A DNA stretch of 12,543 nucleotides, taken from contig CAZMCN010000060.1 of assembly GCA_964564845.1 (NCBI GenBank), forward strand, positions 1-12,543, read 5' to 3'. Positions 1-7,133 of this stretch are shown here, in pieces. A program made the position numbers and the translations under genes. Source of the stretch: CAYXPG01 sp964564845 (GTDB lineage: Bacteria > Planctomycetota > Phycisphaerae > Sedimentisphaerales > Anaerobacaceae). How positions within the stretch are numbered: the first letter of the stretch is position 1; each line of letters begins with the position of its first letter. The notes beneath the pieces are model-generated. The model was not told where the DNA came from. It saw nothing but the letters and a program-made list of their open reading frames with translations, and searched no databases.

Positions 1-2003
1 CCAAGGTGGATTCACATCTGCCGGGGACTATTCTTAAAGGCACAATCGTATCGCAAATAGGCAATGACGTTATTGTTGAAATCGGCCTCAAAAGCGAAGG
101 TTTTGTCGATGCGAGCGAATTTGACAGTTCTGATGAAATTGAGCCGGGCAGAGAGATAGAAGTTCTTCTTGAAGATACTGATTCAGGAGGTGGTCTTATT
201 CCTTTGAGCAAGCGCAAAGCTGACCGCATCATGGGGTGGGAGATGATTGTCAATACGAAGAAAGAAGGAGATGTTGTTACGGGTAAAGTGATAAGACGAA
301 TCAAGGGTGGTTTGCTTGTTGATATTGGGGTGCCGGTATTTTTGCCGGCCTCGCAGGTTGATATCAGAAAACCGGGCGACATAAGCAGATTCATCGGCAA
401 GGAAGTCGAATGCAAGATTCTAAAGATAGATGTCGAAGGCAAGAACATTGTCATATCGAGGCGCAAACTTATCGAAGAGGAACGCCGCGGCAGTAAGGAA
501 AAAATTCTGGCTGAAATTGAGGTGGGCCAACGGCGAAAAGGTGTCGTGAAAAACATCGCAGACTTTGGTGTGTTTGTGGATTTGGGGGGGCTGGACGGCT
601 TGCTGCATATTTCAGATTTGAGCTGGGGCAGGATATCACATCCATCGGAGGTTGTTAAGCTTGATGAGGAAATAGAATGTGTTGTTATCGGAGTTGATAA
701 GGAACACGAGAAGATTTCGCTGGGAATTAAGCAAAAGACGAGCAGTCCCTGGGAGGACGTGGAAGAACGTTATCCTGTGGGAGCAAGGGTACGCGGCAAA
801 GTTGTCAATGTGATGAACTACGGTGTGTTTATCAGACTTGAGGAGGGAATTGAAGGGCTGGTGCATATCAGCGAGATGAGCTGGACAAGGCGTTTAAGTC
901 ATCCCAGTGAGATGCTCAATCTCGGCGATGAAATAGAAGTGATTGTGCTCAGTGTTAATAAGGAAAAACAGGAAATTTCGCTGGGCTTGAAGCAGACTGA
1001 AATAAATCCCTGGACGATAGCTTCTCAGAAATATCCTGTCAGAACGGTTGTTACAGCGAAGGTACGAAGTATAACAAATTTTGGTGTGTTCGTAGAAATA
1101 GAAGAGGGTATTGATGGTATGATACACATTTCAGATTTGAGCTGGACAAGAAAATACAGCCATCCCAGTGAAGCCATTCAGAGAGGAGAAGAAATACAAT
1201 GTGTTGTTCTGGAAGTCGATGAGGAGAAACAACGGGTGTCACTGGGAATAAAACAGATGACCGAGGACCCGTGGATTCGAGCTATCCCTGAAAAATATAT
1301 TCCCGGACACATAATCAAAGGCAAGGTAACAAAGCTCACCAATTTTGGCGCGTTTGTAGAGCTGGAACGCGATTTGGAGGGGCTTCTGCATATTTCCGAA
1401 CTTGCCGACCATAAGATTAACAAGCCCGGGGATATTGTTAAAGAAGGTGAAGAAATCGAAGTTAAGATTCTGAAAGTTGATACTGATGCGCGCAAAATTG
1501 GTCTGAGTCTGCGAAGAGCACAGTGGGCGGCTGAAGAACAAGAGAAAAAACAGGCATCTAAAGCAGTTGAGCAAAAAAAGCATATAGCTGTTCAAACAGT
1601 TCTTTCTGGTATTGATACGGAGCAGCTTACAAACAAGCGGCAACAGGGTACTGCAGTTCAACAGACCGATACCGAATCGGCAAAGCGGGTCGAGCGGACC
1701 GACGAAGAGGCTGAGGTCAAGGTTGATGACATAGAAAAACCGAAAGAGACAGATGAGAAGGTCGAGGCGGTTGAACAAGGCGATAAAGCCGTTGAAGCTG
1801 ATGCCGGCGATACTGAAGTACCCAAAGAACCTGTTGAGCCGTCCCTGCAGGGTGATGAGACGGCCGAGGTTAAAACAGGTGAGATAGAACAGTCAAAGGC
1901 TGCCGATGAAGGCGACCGGGGCCTGGAAAGCCCGGATGCCCCGAAGCCGGCAGGCGACGAAAGCGTGGCGGAAAAGGAGTCCGAAACAGGTACCGATAAT
2001 TAA
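1..2003 (+). CDS. rpsA: 30S ribosomal protein S1, 5'-partial
   Basis: S1 holds mRNA on the 30S subunit during initiation. Six S1 (OB-fold) repeats can be read, at about residues 6-74, 88-155, 172-240, 257-326, 343-412 and 431-500 counted from the GTG at position 6. Repeats 3-6 carry the typical G-V-F-V/I ... G-L-(L/V/I)-H-I-S-(D/E)-(L/M) core; repeats 1 and 2 are the divergent ribosome-binding type. After about residue 505 comes a 160-residue tail rich in Glu, Asp, Lys and Ala, of low complexity and with no recognised fold. The frame is open to the left edge (the codon before the GTG is AAG), and S1 proteins usually have a leader before the first repeat. I therefore treat the gene as truncated by the window, not as starting at GTG 6. 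It ends at a TAA. Family assignment is very secure; the exact start is unknown. Confidence 0.95.
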   Translation, partial: KVDSHLPGTILKGTIVSQIGNDVIVEIGLKSEGFVDASEFDSSDEIEPGREIEVLLEDTDSGGGLIPLSKRKADRIMGWEMIVNTKKEGDVVTGKVIRRIKGGLLVDIGVPVFLPASQVDIRKPGDISRFIGKEVECKILKIDVEGKNIVISRRKLIEEERRGSKEKILAEIEVGQRRKGVVKNIADFGVFVDLGGLDGLLHISDLSWGRISHPSEVVKLDEEIECVVIGVDKEHEKISLGIKQKTSSPWEDVEERYPVGARVRGKVVNVMNYGVFIRLEEGIEGLVHISEMSWTRRLSHPSEMLNLGDEIEVIVLSVNKEKQEISLGLKQTEINPWTIASQKYPVRTVVTAKVRSITNFGVFVEIEEGIDGMIHISDLSWTRKYSHPSEAIQRGEEIQCVVLEVDEEKQRVSLGIKQMTEDPWIRAIPEKYIPGHIIKGKVTKLTNFGAFVELERDLEGLLHISELADHKINKPGDIVKEGEEIEVKILKVDTDARKIGLSLRRAQWAAEEQEKKQASKAVEQKKHIAVQTVLSGIDTEQLTNKRQQGTAVQQTDTESAKRVERTDEEAEVKVDDIEKPKETDEKVEAVEQGDKAVEADAGDTEVPKEPVEPSLQGDETAEVKTGEIEQSKAADEGDRGLESPDAPKPAGDESVAEKESETGTDN

Positions 2004-2036
2004 AGCTTTGCTGCTGATATTTGCCGGAAAAAGCTG

Positions 2037-2057
2037 ATAAGCTAAACCTGAGCTTAT
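2037..2057 (+). terminator. weak hairpin after rpsA
   Basis: ATAAGCT (2037-2043) and AGCTTAT (2051-2057) form a 7-bp AT-rich stem with a 7-nt loop, 34 bases after the rpsA stop. Only a short ATTT follows, so as an intrinsic terminator it is poor. It could be a partial terminator or an mRNA 3' end. A TATACT at 2073-2078 just downstream could be a -10 box for the next gene, but I see no good -35 at the right distance. Confidence 0.25.
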
Positions 2058-2175
2058 ATTTAACCGATAACTTATACTGATTGTTGCTAAGTAAAGCAGG
2101 AATAGTCCTAAAGAGAGGCAGAGGTCAAAAATCAGGTTGCCCTTATGGCTGAAGTCGAAAGACTTTTTGCCGGGC

Positions 2176-2189
2176 GGGAGTGAGCCATA
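2176..2189 (+). promoter_or_regulatory. Shine-Dalgarno and unusual ATA start of the sigma factor gene
   Basis: GGGAG at 2176-2180, 6 nt before ATA at 2187-2189, is the only well-placed ribosome binding site that keeps all of region 1.2. An ATG at 2145 is in the same frame but reaches the TGA at 2181 after 12 codons, so it cannot start the protein unless that TGA is read through or is an error. Confidence 0.55.
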
Positions 2190-3008
2190 GCGTTCGATGC
2201 TACCATAAAAGATTACCTAAAAGCGATTGATGAGGCCTCGCTGCTGACTTTGGAAGAAGAGCATTACTTAGGTAAATTGATTGTCGAAGAAAACGACGTG
2301 CGTGCGAGGGAACAACTTGTTCGGAGTAATCTTCGGCTGGTCGTTAACATTGCCAAGAGGTATGTCAACCGCGGGATGAGCCTTGCCGATTTGATTGAGG
2401 AGGGAAATCTCGGATTAATAAAGGCGGTTGATTACTTTGACCCTGAACGGGGGACACGTTTTAGTACGTATGCGGCATGGTGGATAAAACAAAGCATCAA
2501 ACGTGCGCTGCTGACTAACATGCGGCCGGTACATATTCCTACCTATATGGTTTCATTGATAAATCAGTGGCGACATATTACGTCGGCGCTGAGGAGTAAA
2601 CTCGGCAGGACGCCAGATGTTGAAGAAGTGGCTGAGGTAATGCAACTGCCTCTGCGCAAGGCAAAAATTATAAATGAGGTGGTTAAGGTTCTCAGTTCGG
2701 TGCTGGATACTGCCGGCACCGACGGCTCGGACGAAGACCAGCTTCTTGAGGCAACTCTGGAAGACCAGAATGCCCACAGCCCCGAAGATGAACTGCTTGC
2801 AGACGAGGAAAAAATGAAGGTTTTGGGCCTTCTGAATGAAATCGACCAGAGAGAAGCAAATATACTCAGACTACATTATGGCCTTGATGGTAGAAAGTCT
2901 TTGACACTAAAAGAAATCGGGGGGAAATTAGGGCTGACGCGTGAGAGGATTCGACAGATTCAGCGTGATGCTCTTACTAAGCTTTACGACTATATGAATG
3001 AAGAGTAA
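2187..3008 (+). CDS. RpoD-like sigma-70 family RNA polymerase sigma factor (short form)
   Basis: A primary-like (group 1/2) sigma factor that recruits RNA polymerase core to -35/-10 promoters. Counted from 2187 it has 273 residues: region 1.2 at about 3-35 (YLKAIDEASLLTLEEE), region 2 at about 43-112 with the RpoD-type core DPERGTRFSTYAAWWIKQSI, region 3 at about 112-185, and region 4 at about 205-270 with the -35-reading helix around RERIRQIQRDAL. It lacks the long region 1.1 of E. coli RpoD. Conventional start codons give only a TTG at 2250, which would remove most of region 1.2. The coding frame runs upstream to an in-frame TGA at 2181. A strong Shine-Dalgarno GGGAG (2176-2180) sits 6 nt before ATA at 2187, giving a natural N-terminus (M)AFDATIKDYLKAI. 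I therefore prefer 2187, as a rare ATA start or an altered ATG. It lies 58 nt upstream of apt, probably in one operon. Which group-1 or group-2 sigma it is remains open. Confidence 0.9.
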   Translation: MAFDATIKDYLKAIDEASLLTLEEEHYLGKLIVEENDVRAREQLVRSNLRLVVNIAKRYVNRGMSLADLIEEGNLGLIKAVDYFDPERGTRFSTYAAWWIKQSIKRALLTNMRPVHIPTYMVSLINQWRHITSALRSKLGRTPDVEEVAEVMQLPLRKAKIINEVVKVLSSVLDTAGTDGSDEDQLLEATLEDQNAHSPEDELLADEEKMKVLGLLNEIDQREANILRLHYGLDGRKSLTLKEIGGKLGLTRERIRQIQRDALTKLYDYMNEE

Positions 3009-3066
3009 CGAGGTTGTTCATCGGCAGGTTGTATCGCAGACTTAAGAAATCAGGGAGGGCAGAAAG

Positions 3067-3594
3067 ATGTCGGCTGACGAAAAGGATTTAAAACAATACA
3101 TTCGCAATATACCAGACTGGCCCAAAAAAGGGGTTTTATTTCGTGACATCACTCCGTTATTAGCTGCCCCAGAGGCATTTACAACAGCAGTTGATGCATT
3201 ATGTTCCGACTTTGTGGATGCGGGCATCGAATATGTTGCTGCGGTTGAAGCCAGGGGATTTATATTCGGTGCGGCAGTTGCAGAGAAACTCGGTGCAGGG
3301 TTTGTACCCATTCGAAAGAAGGGCAAACTGCCTTATAAAACCGAAAGTGTTACGTACGATTTGGAGTATGGCAGCGATACCGTTGAGGTGCATAGTGATG
3401 CTGTAAGATGTGGGGCGAAGGTATTGATGGTTGATGATTTGCTGGCGACCGGCGGAACAATGGCGGCGGCCTGCAAAGTCATCGAAAAAATCGGGGGGCA
3501 GATTGCGGCAATTGCATTTCTTATCGAACTTAGCGAATTGGAAGGCAGAGAAAAACTGGGTAAATATGAAATTAAAACAGTAATATCTTATTAG
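3067..3594 (+). CDS. apt: Adenine phosphoribosyltransferase
   Basis: Converts adenine and PRPP to AMP and pyrophosphate (purine salvage, cytosolic, usually a homodimer). The 175-residue product has the normal family length. It shows the APT N-terminal signature IPDWPKKGVLFRDITPLL (15-32), the substrate region EARGFIFG (61-68), the flexible-loop basic motif RKKGKLP (83-89) and the PRPP-binding loop VLMVDDLLATGGT (119-131) with its paired acidic residues and TGG turn. The start is supported by GGGAGG about 8 nt upstream (around 3053-3058). It follows the sigma factor gene by 58 nt on the same strand and may be cotranscribed with it. The stop TAG is only 15 nt from the transposase remnant on the other strand, so any native downstream sequence, including a terminator, may have been replaced. 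Confidence 0.96.
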   Translation: MSADEKDLKQYIRNIPDWPKKGVLFRDITPLLAAPEAFTTAVDALCSDFVDAGIEYVAAVEARGFIFGAAVAEKLGAGFVPIRKKGKLPYKTESVTYDLEYGSDTVEVHSDAVRCGAKVLMVDDLLATGGTMAAACKVIEKIGGQIAAIAFLIELSELEGREKLGKYEIKTVISY

Positions 3595-3609
3595 TTGTAC
3601 TGTCCATTT

Positions 3610-3990
3610 TCATTTTCGTTCTTTAATCCTTAGAGGAGCCAATAACTTATGTCTCTTGTAATGATAAAACCGGGCAAGCTCTCTGCGTTTGCTTTTTCGT
3701 CTTATATAACGTTCCGCCCACCCTGGATATTTGCGGTCGCATACCTGACGCAGCAGAACGTACAATATAGTCCGAACCTGTGGGACCGTCAGTGCAGGGG
3801 TATATTTTTTTCCCCCGACGCATCTCCAGTATCAGAAACCATAGCGCAATAAGTGAGAGTATCTGATGATGATGCCAGCCAGCCCATGTACGAACTTCAT
3901 AATCCGAAAGACCGGCTTCACTCTTGTCTCGCTTAAGACCGTCCTCAATACGATGCTCAGCCTTGACATGCGGGTATCGATATTCCTGGG
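3610..3990 (-). pseudogene. IS701-family-like transposase, C-terminal remnant with frameshift
   Basis: No intact gene here, but the minus strand encodes the end of a DDE transposase of IS701 type. The first part (about 3985 down to 3812) reads AEHRIEDGLKRDKSEAG then YEVRTWAGWHHHQILSLIALWFL, which contains the catalytic-Glu region of that family. At a run of seven A on the minus strand (plus 3805-3811) the frame shifts by +1. It continues as YTPALTVPQVRTILYVLLRQ and ends RFYHYKRHKLLAPLRIKERK with a TGA at 3612-3610, a typical IS701 C-terminus. An upstream in-frame stop lies at 3992-3994. About 125 residues remain of a family usually over 400 long, so the element cannot move by itself. Family assignment is from remembered motifs and fairly secure; the subgroup is not. 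Confidence 0.75.
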
Positions 3991-4056
3991 CTTATAGCCG
4001 TTGGCATAGCCCTTACGCTGGTCGCTGCGCTCGCCTCCCCCCAGGCACTTGCTTGG
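3958..4056 (-). pseudogene. IS256-family transposase N-terminal fragment
   Basis: In a minus-strand frame different from the IS701-type remnant, about 33 codons read CLGGGERSDQRKGYANGYKP followed by RNIDTRMSRLS. The pattern E-R-S/T...Q-R-x-G-Y-x-N-G-Y-K-P-R is the conserved N-terminal block of IS256 (mutator-type) transposases. An in-frame TAA at 4057-4059 lies directly upstream, and the similarity ends near 3958, where the IS701-type sequence takes over. It is a scrap of a second insertion sequence abutting the first. The breakpoint cannot be set exactly because both frames read plausibly through about 3958-3985. Confidence 0.6.
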
Positions 4057-4067
4057 TTAACCCGAAT

Positions 4068-4340
4068 TTACAGAAACATATTTACACTAACAGTAACTTT
4101 GGTGATTAGACAATAAAGGTAGTTTAAGAAAGGACTATAGATAGCAGAATATGAAGTCGGAAAAAGCCCTGCCGACCAGCCCGCAATGGGCATAAAGGCC
4201 TGAAACGCCCCGAATGAGACCGCCATCACAAGGGTATGTTTTATCTCAAACTTTTTGTACCCCGCGCCACTGACTATGGATACCGCAAATGCATCCATAG
4301 ACAACCCGACAGCAATCACTAAAATGGTCAGCAAATCCAT
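4068..4340 (-). pseudogene. mntP: Manganese efflux pump MntP, truncated
   Basis: The first ~58 residues match MntP (DUF204/YebN), an inner-membrane Mn(II) exporter of about 185-190 residues with six membrane helices. Visible are MDLLTILVIAVGLSMDAFAVSI with the helix-1 Asp, then a second hydrophobic stretch LVMAVSFGAFQAFMPIAGWSAG. After GWSAG (about plus 4165) the reading frame loses family resemblance and runs 32 residues more to a stop at 4068. Two of the six helices survive, so it is unlikely to transport anything. The missing part is not between 3595 and 4067, which holds transposase fragments; insertion and deletion probably removed it. It starts 25 nt after the stop of the NtrC-like gene on the same strand, suggesting a former operon. 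I see no good ribosome binding site. Confidence 0.75.
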
Positions 4341-4365
4341 CTGAAATTAACTAAACTGAAGAATC

Positions 4366-5754
4366 CTACGTAAGGCCTAATCGCTCGGCTTCGGCATAGA
4401 GGCCATATTGCTTCATTTTTTTGAATAGAGTAGTGCGGTTTATCTGAAGTGCCTTAGCGGTTTCCTGCCTGTTCCAGTGATGTGCTTGAAGTGCCTGGCG
4501 AATAAAATTTTTCTCCGGCTCAGCCATGGCCTTTTTCAGACTTACCGTTTTATACGCCTTTGGCTCTCTGGTGAGGTCCTGCTTGATTGAGTTCGGCAAA
4601 TCGTCCTGGCCGATGAATTTATCTTTACTTAGAAGAACCGCCCTCTCGATTACATTTTCCAGTTCGCGGACGTTACCGGGCCAGGAATAACACTGTAAAT
4701 ATTCCAGTGCCTGGTTGGTAATACCGATTTTTTCTTTGTTGTGCAGAGCGCAGTATATTTTCAAGAAGCGTTTGGCTAAAAGGGGCACATCCCCAACCCG
4801 CTGACACAATGGAGGCAGATTTATCGTTACCACGTTTATGCGGTAATATAAATCCTCCCGAAACCTGTCCTGCTTTACTTCATTTTCCAGGTTTTTGTTC
4901 GAAGCAAGTATAATTCGGGTGTTGACGTTTTCTGTTTTATTGCTGCCGACCGGCTCAAACTGCCTGTCCTGAAGAACTCTAAGAAGTTTAATCTGAAGGG
5001 CGGCAGAAGCATTGGCAACTTCATCAAGGAAAATTGTCCCACCGTCTGATGCGAGGAATTTGCCTTTTTTATCATTAAATGCACCGGTAAAAGAGCCTTT
5101 AGCATGGCCAAATAACTCGCTCTCAAGCAGTGTTTCGGGCAGTGCACCGCAGCTTACCTCGATAAATGGCATATTGCGTCTGCTGGAACGATGATGTATC
5201 GCTCTGGCCAGCATGCTTTTGCCTGTTCCTGACGGCCCGGTCATTAATATCGTTGTCTTGGTGTCTGCAACGGCGTCGACAAGCTCGAAGATTTTCGCCA
5301 TTTTGTAATCATGACTGATTATGTTTTCAAGACTGTATTTCTGTTCGAGTTGTAATCGCAGACTCACGTTTTCACTCATAAGTGTTTGCTGTTTAACGGC
5401 TCTTTCTACCGCCAGCCGTAATTCATCATCGACAATAGGTTTGGTAAGATAGTCGTAGGCGCCTCTTTTTATGGCCTTGACAGCACTTTCAATAGTGCCG
5501 TAACCAGTTATCACAATCACCACCGTTTGAGGATAGCTCTTCCTGACTATATCCAATAATTCAAAACCGTTACCGTCAGGCAGATTAATTTCGGTTATAA
5601 CAAGGCAATGATTTTGCCTCTTCAGCTCGGCCTGCGCCTCTTTTAATGTCCCGACACCTTTGGCCCGGAACCCTTCGAGCGATAGAAAATCTGTTAGCGA
5701 ATCCTGTATGATTTTATCATCATCTATAATAAGGATATTCTTTTCTTCTTTCAT
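4366..5754 (-). CDS. Sigma-54-dependent NtrC-family response regulator with Asp-to-Glu change at the phospho-acceptor
   Basis: A 462-residue enhancer-binding activator that would remodel sigma-54 RNA polymerase by ATP hydrolysis. The receiver domain spans 5-118: the acid pair D11/D12, the switch Thr T83 and Lys K105 are present, but the phospho-acceptor position in TEINLPDG is E55. The AAA+ domain spans about 145-370: Walker A GPSGTGKS 173-180, sigma-54 contact loop GSFTGA 220-225 (canonical GAFTGA with one common substitution), Walker B TIFLDE 240-245, and the RFREDLYYR segment 297-305. A Fis-type helix-turn-helix lies at about 412-447. The start ATG has only a weak AAAGG upstream. No histidine kinase is adjacent, so it is an orphan here. 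In NtrC, Asp-to-Glu at this site gives partial constitutive activity, so this protein may act without phosphorylation; that is inference. The truncated mntP lies just downstream. Confidence 0.93.
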   Translation of the reverse strand: MKEEKNILIIDDDKIIQDSLTDFLSLEGFRAKGVGTLKEAQAELKRQNHCLVITEINLPDGNGFELLDIVRKSYPQTVVIVITGYGTIESAVKAIKRGAYDYLTKPIVDDELRLAVERAVKQQTLMSENVSLRLQLEQKYSLENIISHDYKMAKIFELVDAVADTKTTILMTGPSGTGKSMLARAIHHRSSRRNMPFIEVSCGALPETLLESELFGHAKGSFTGAFNDKKGKFLASDGGTIFLDEVANASAALQIKLLRVLQDRQFEPVGSNKTENVNTRIILASNKNLENEVKQDRFREDLYYRINVVTINLPPLCQRVGDVPLLAKRFLKIYCALHNKEKIGITNQALEYLQCYSWPGNVRELENVIERAVLLSKDKFIGQDDLPNSIKQDLTREPKAYKTVSLKKAMAEPEKNFIRQALQAHHWNRQETAKALQINRTTLFKKMKQYGLYAEAERLGLT

Positions 5755-6103
5755 ACTGCTTTGCTGCCTTTGGCGGACTTATAATGCTACAACAGGCTCA
5801 TCGGATATTAATTGCGCCAATTCATTATTCTATCTATTTTAAACCTAATGTTCACATTGTCAAACATAAATGTTGAAAAAAAGCAACACATCATTTTTTT
5901 CGTCCTGAAATGACTGTCTATTTAGTTTAAAAATATCAAATCCTGCAGATATAAATGTTTTAGGAAGGTGATTTTTTACAACGCTGTTTAATCTGATTTT
6001 TTCGGCTTATCAACGTATTAGACACTCCTGCCGATAAATCCGGAACTGCCATCAGAATGCCACTTTAATCTGATTTGGTATAAGCACTTATTACTGCAAA
6101 GAC
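5755..6103. other. AT-rich intergenic region between the NtrC-like gene and dapF
   Basis: No open frame worth calling. TGTTG and CAACA at 5870-5887 flank an A-rich loop and are followed by a T-run, too weak to call a terminator. A GG-N10-GC pattern, TGGCATTCTGATGGCAG on the minus strand (6046-6062), resembles a sigma-54 -24/-12 element pointing toward the NtrC-like gene about 290 nt away. No convincing sigma-70 promoter was found for that gene. Confidence 0.4.
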
Positions 6104-6982
6104 TTATTTTTCCGGCCAGGTGCCCTCAAAGACTTCAACCGCCTGCCCGGTCATATAAACACAATTATCTTCTTCGCACCAGTTCAAATACAAATCTCCC
6201 CCCGGCAGATGCGCAGTACATACACGCTCACATCTGTTGGTAAGTACCGCTGCGACACAACAGGCTGATGCTCCTGTGCCACAGGCTAAGGTAAGACCGC
6301 TGCCTCGTTCCCATGTGCGCATCGTAAATTCTTCCCGGCTTCCAACCTGAACGAAGTGAACGTTTGTACGCTGTGGAAAGATACTGTGGTTTTCAATTAC
6401 AGGCCCGATTTTCTCAAGCTCAATCAGCGCAATATTATCGCGGAAAAAAACCGCGTGCGGATTGCCCATTGACACGCAGGTCATTACAAACGCCCTGTTT
6501 GCAAACTGCATCGGCTGTTCGATTATTCTTTCAGCAGGTATGTTGACCGGTATGTCCCTGGCGGTTAGTATGGGCTGGCCCATATTGACACACACTTCTT
6601 CCACTTTGTCGTTTCCATCGATTATCAGCCCGACAGTTAAAATGCCGCTACCCGTTTCTATATTCATAGATGCCGGGCACTGCGGCTGACCGGCAACGGT
6701 GAGCGGGTCGCCGGCTTTAGCCAATTTATGTTCGTATGCATATTTGGCGACGCATCGGATTCCATTTCCACACATCTCAGCCTCGGAACCGTCGGCATTG
6801 AAAATACGCATTCGAGCCTCTGCCGTTTCTGATGGGCATATAAGTATTAACCCATCACCACCGATGCCGGTATGCCTGGCGCTGACGATTTGGGACAATG
6901 CAGCAGGCTCGTCGACTGTCTCCTCGAAACAATTGACATAAATATAATCATTTCCAATACCATGCATTTTAGTAAATTTCAT
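6104..6982 (-). CDS. dapF: Diaminopimelate epimerase
   Basis: Interconverts LL- and meso-diaminopimelate, in lysine and peptidoglycan synthesis; a PLP-independent two-cysteine epimerase. The 292-residue product starts MKFTKMHGIGNDYIY, the family N-terminus. The two catalytic cysteines are in the expected motifs: C71 in MCGNGIRC (70-77) and C234 in ACGTGAS (233-239). Substrate-binding segments GGDG (41-44), NADGSEAEMCGNG (62-74), GNPHAVFF (173-180) and ERGSG (225-229) are also clear. The frame is open 33 codons further upstream, but AAGGAG 8 nt before ATG 6982 and a promoter at 7010-7038 lying inside that extension show that 6982 is the true start. It has the usual length for the family. It is flanked by its own promoter and by intergenic gaps, so it is probably a single-gene transcription unit. 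Confidence 0.97.
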   Translation of the reverse strand: MKFTKMHGIGNDYIYVNCFEETVDEPAALSQIVSARHTGIGGDGLILICPSETAEARMRIFNADGSEAEMCGNGIRCVAKYAYEHKLAKAGDPLTVAGQPQCPASMNIETGSGILTVGLIIDGNDKVEEVCVNMGQPILTARDIPVNIPAERIIEQPMQFANRAFVMTCVSMGNPHAVFFRDNIALIELEKIGPVIENHSIFPQRTNVHFVQVGSREEFTMRTWERGSGLTLACGTGASACCVAAVLTNRCERVCTAHLPGGDLYLNWCEEDNCVYMTGQAVEVFEGTWPEK

Positions 6983-7009
6983 AATGATGCTCCTTGAAAA
7001 GACCGCTAT

Positions 7010-7038
7010 AGTATATGCATACAAGGAGAAAAAATCAA
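7010..7038 (-). promoter_or_regulatory. Sigma-70-type promoter of dapF
   Basis: On the minus strand TTGATT (7033-7038), 17 nt, then TATACT (7010-7015): each box is one or two bases from consensus with optimal spacing. Transcription would start near 7003, about 20 nt before the dapF ATG, leaving just room for the AAGGAG ribosome binding site. Confidence 0.7.
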
Positions 7039-7133
7039 GAATTGAAACAGATGTATCTACTGATAGAAAAAGCAAAATCAAAAAAGAAAGAAAGATTTGT
7101 CCGGCAGTTACTGATTATTGGTGAATTGATAAG

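Noticed and set aside
3649..3852. 67-residue plus-strand frame starting MSLVMIKPGK
   Set aside because: It is antisense to the IS701-type transposase remnant, whose protein motifs explain the sequence on the other strand.
5870..5898. TGTTG...CAACA stem followed by T-run as a terminator
   Set aside because: A five-base stem with an eight-base A-rich loop is too weak.
6983..7081. Extension of dapF to an upstream start (33 extra codons)
   Set aside because: The extension contains the -35/-10 promoter and its residues are hydrophobic and non-conserved; ATG 6982 has the proper ribosome binding site and family N-terminus.
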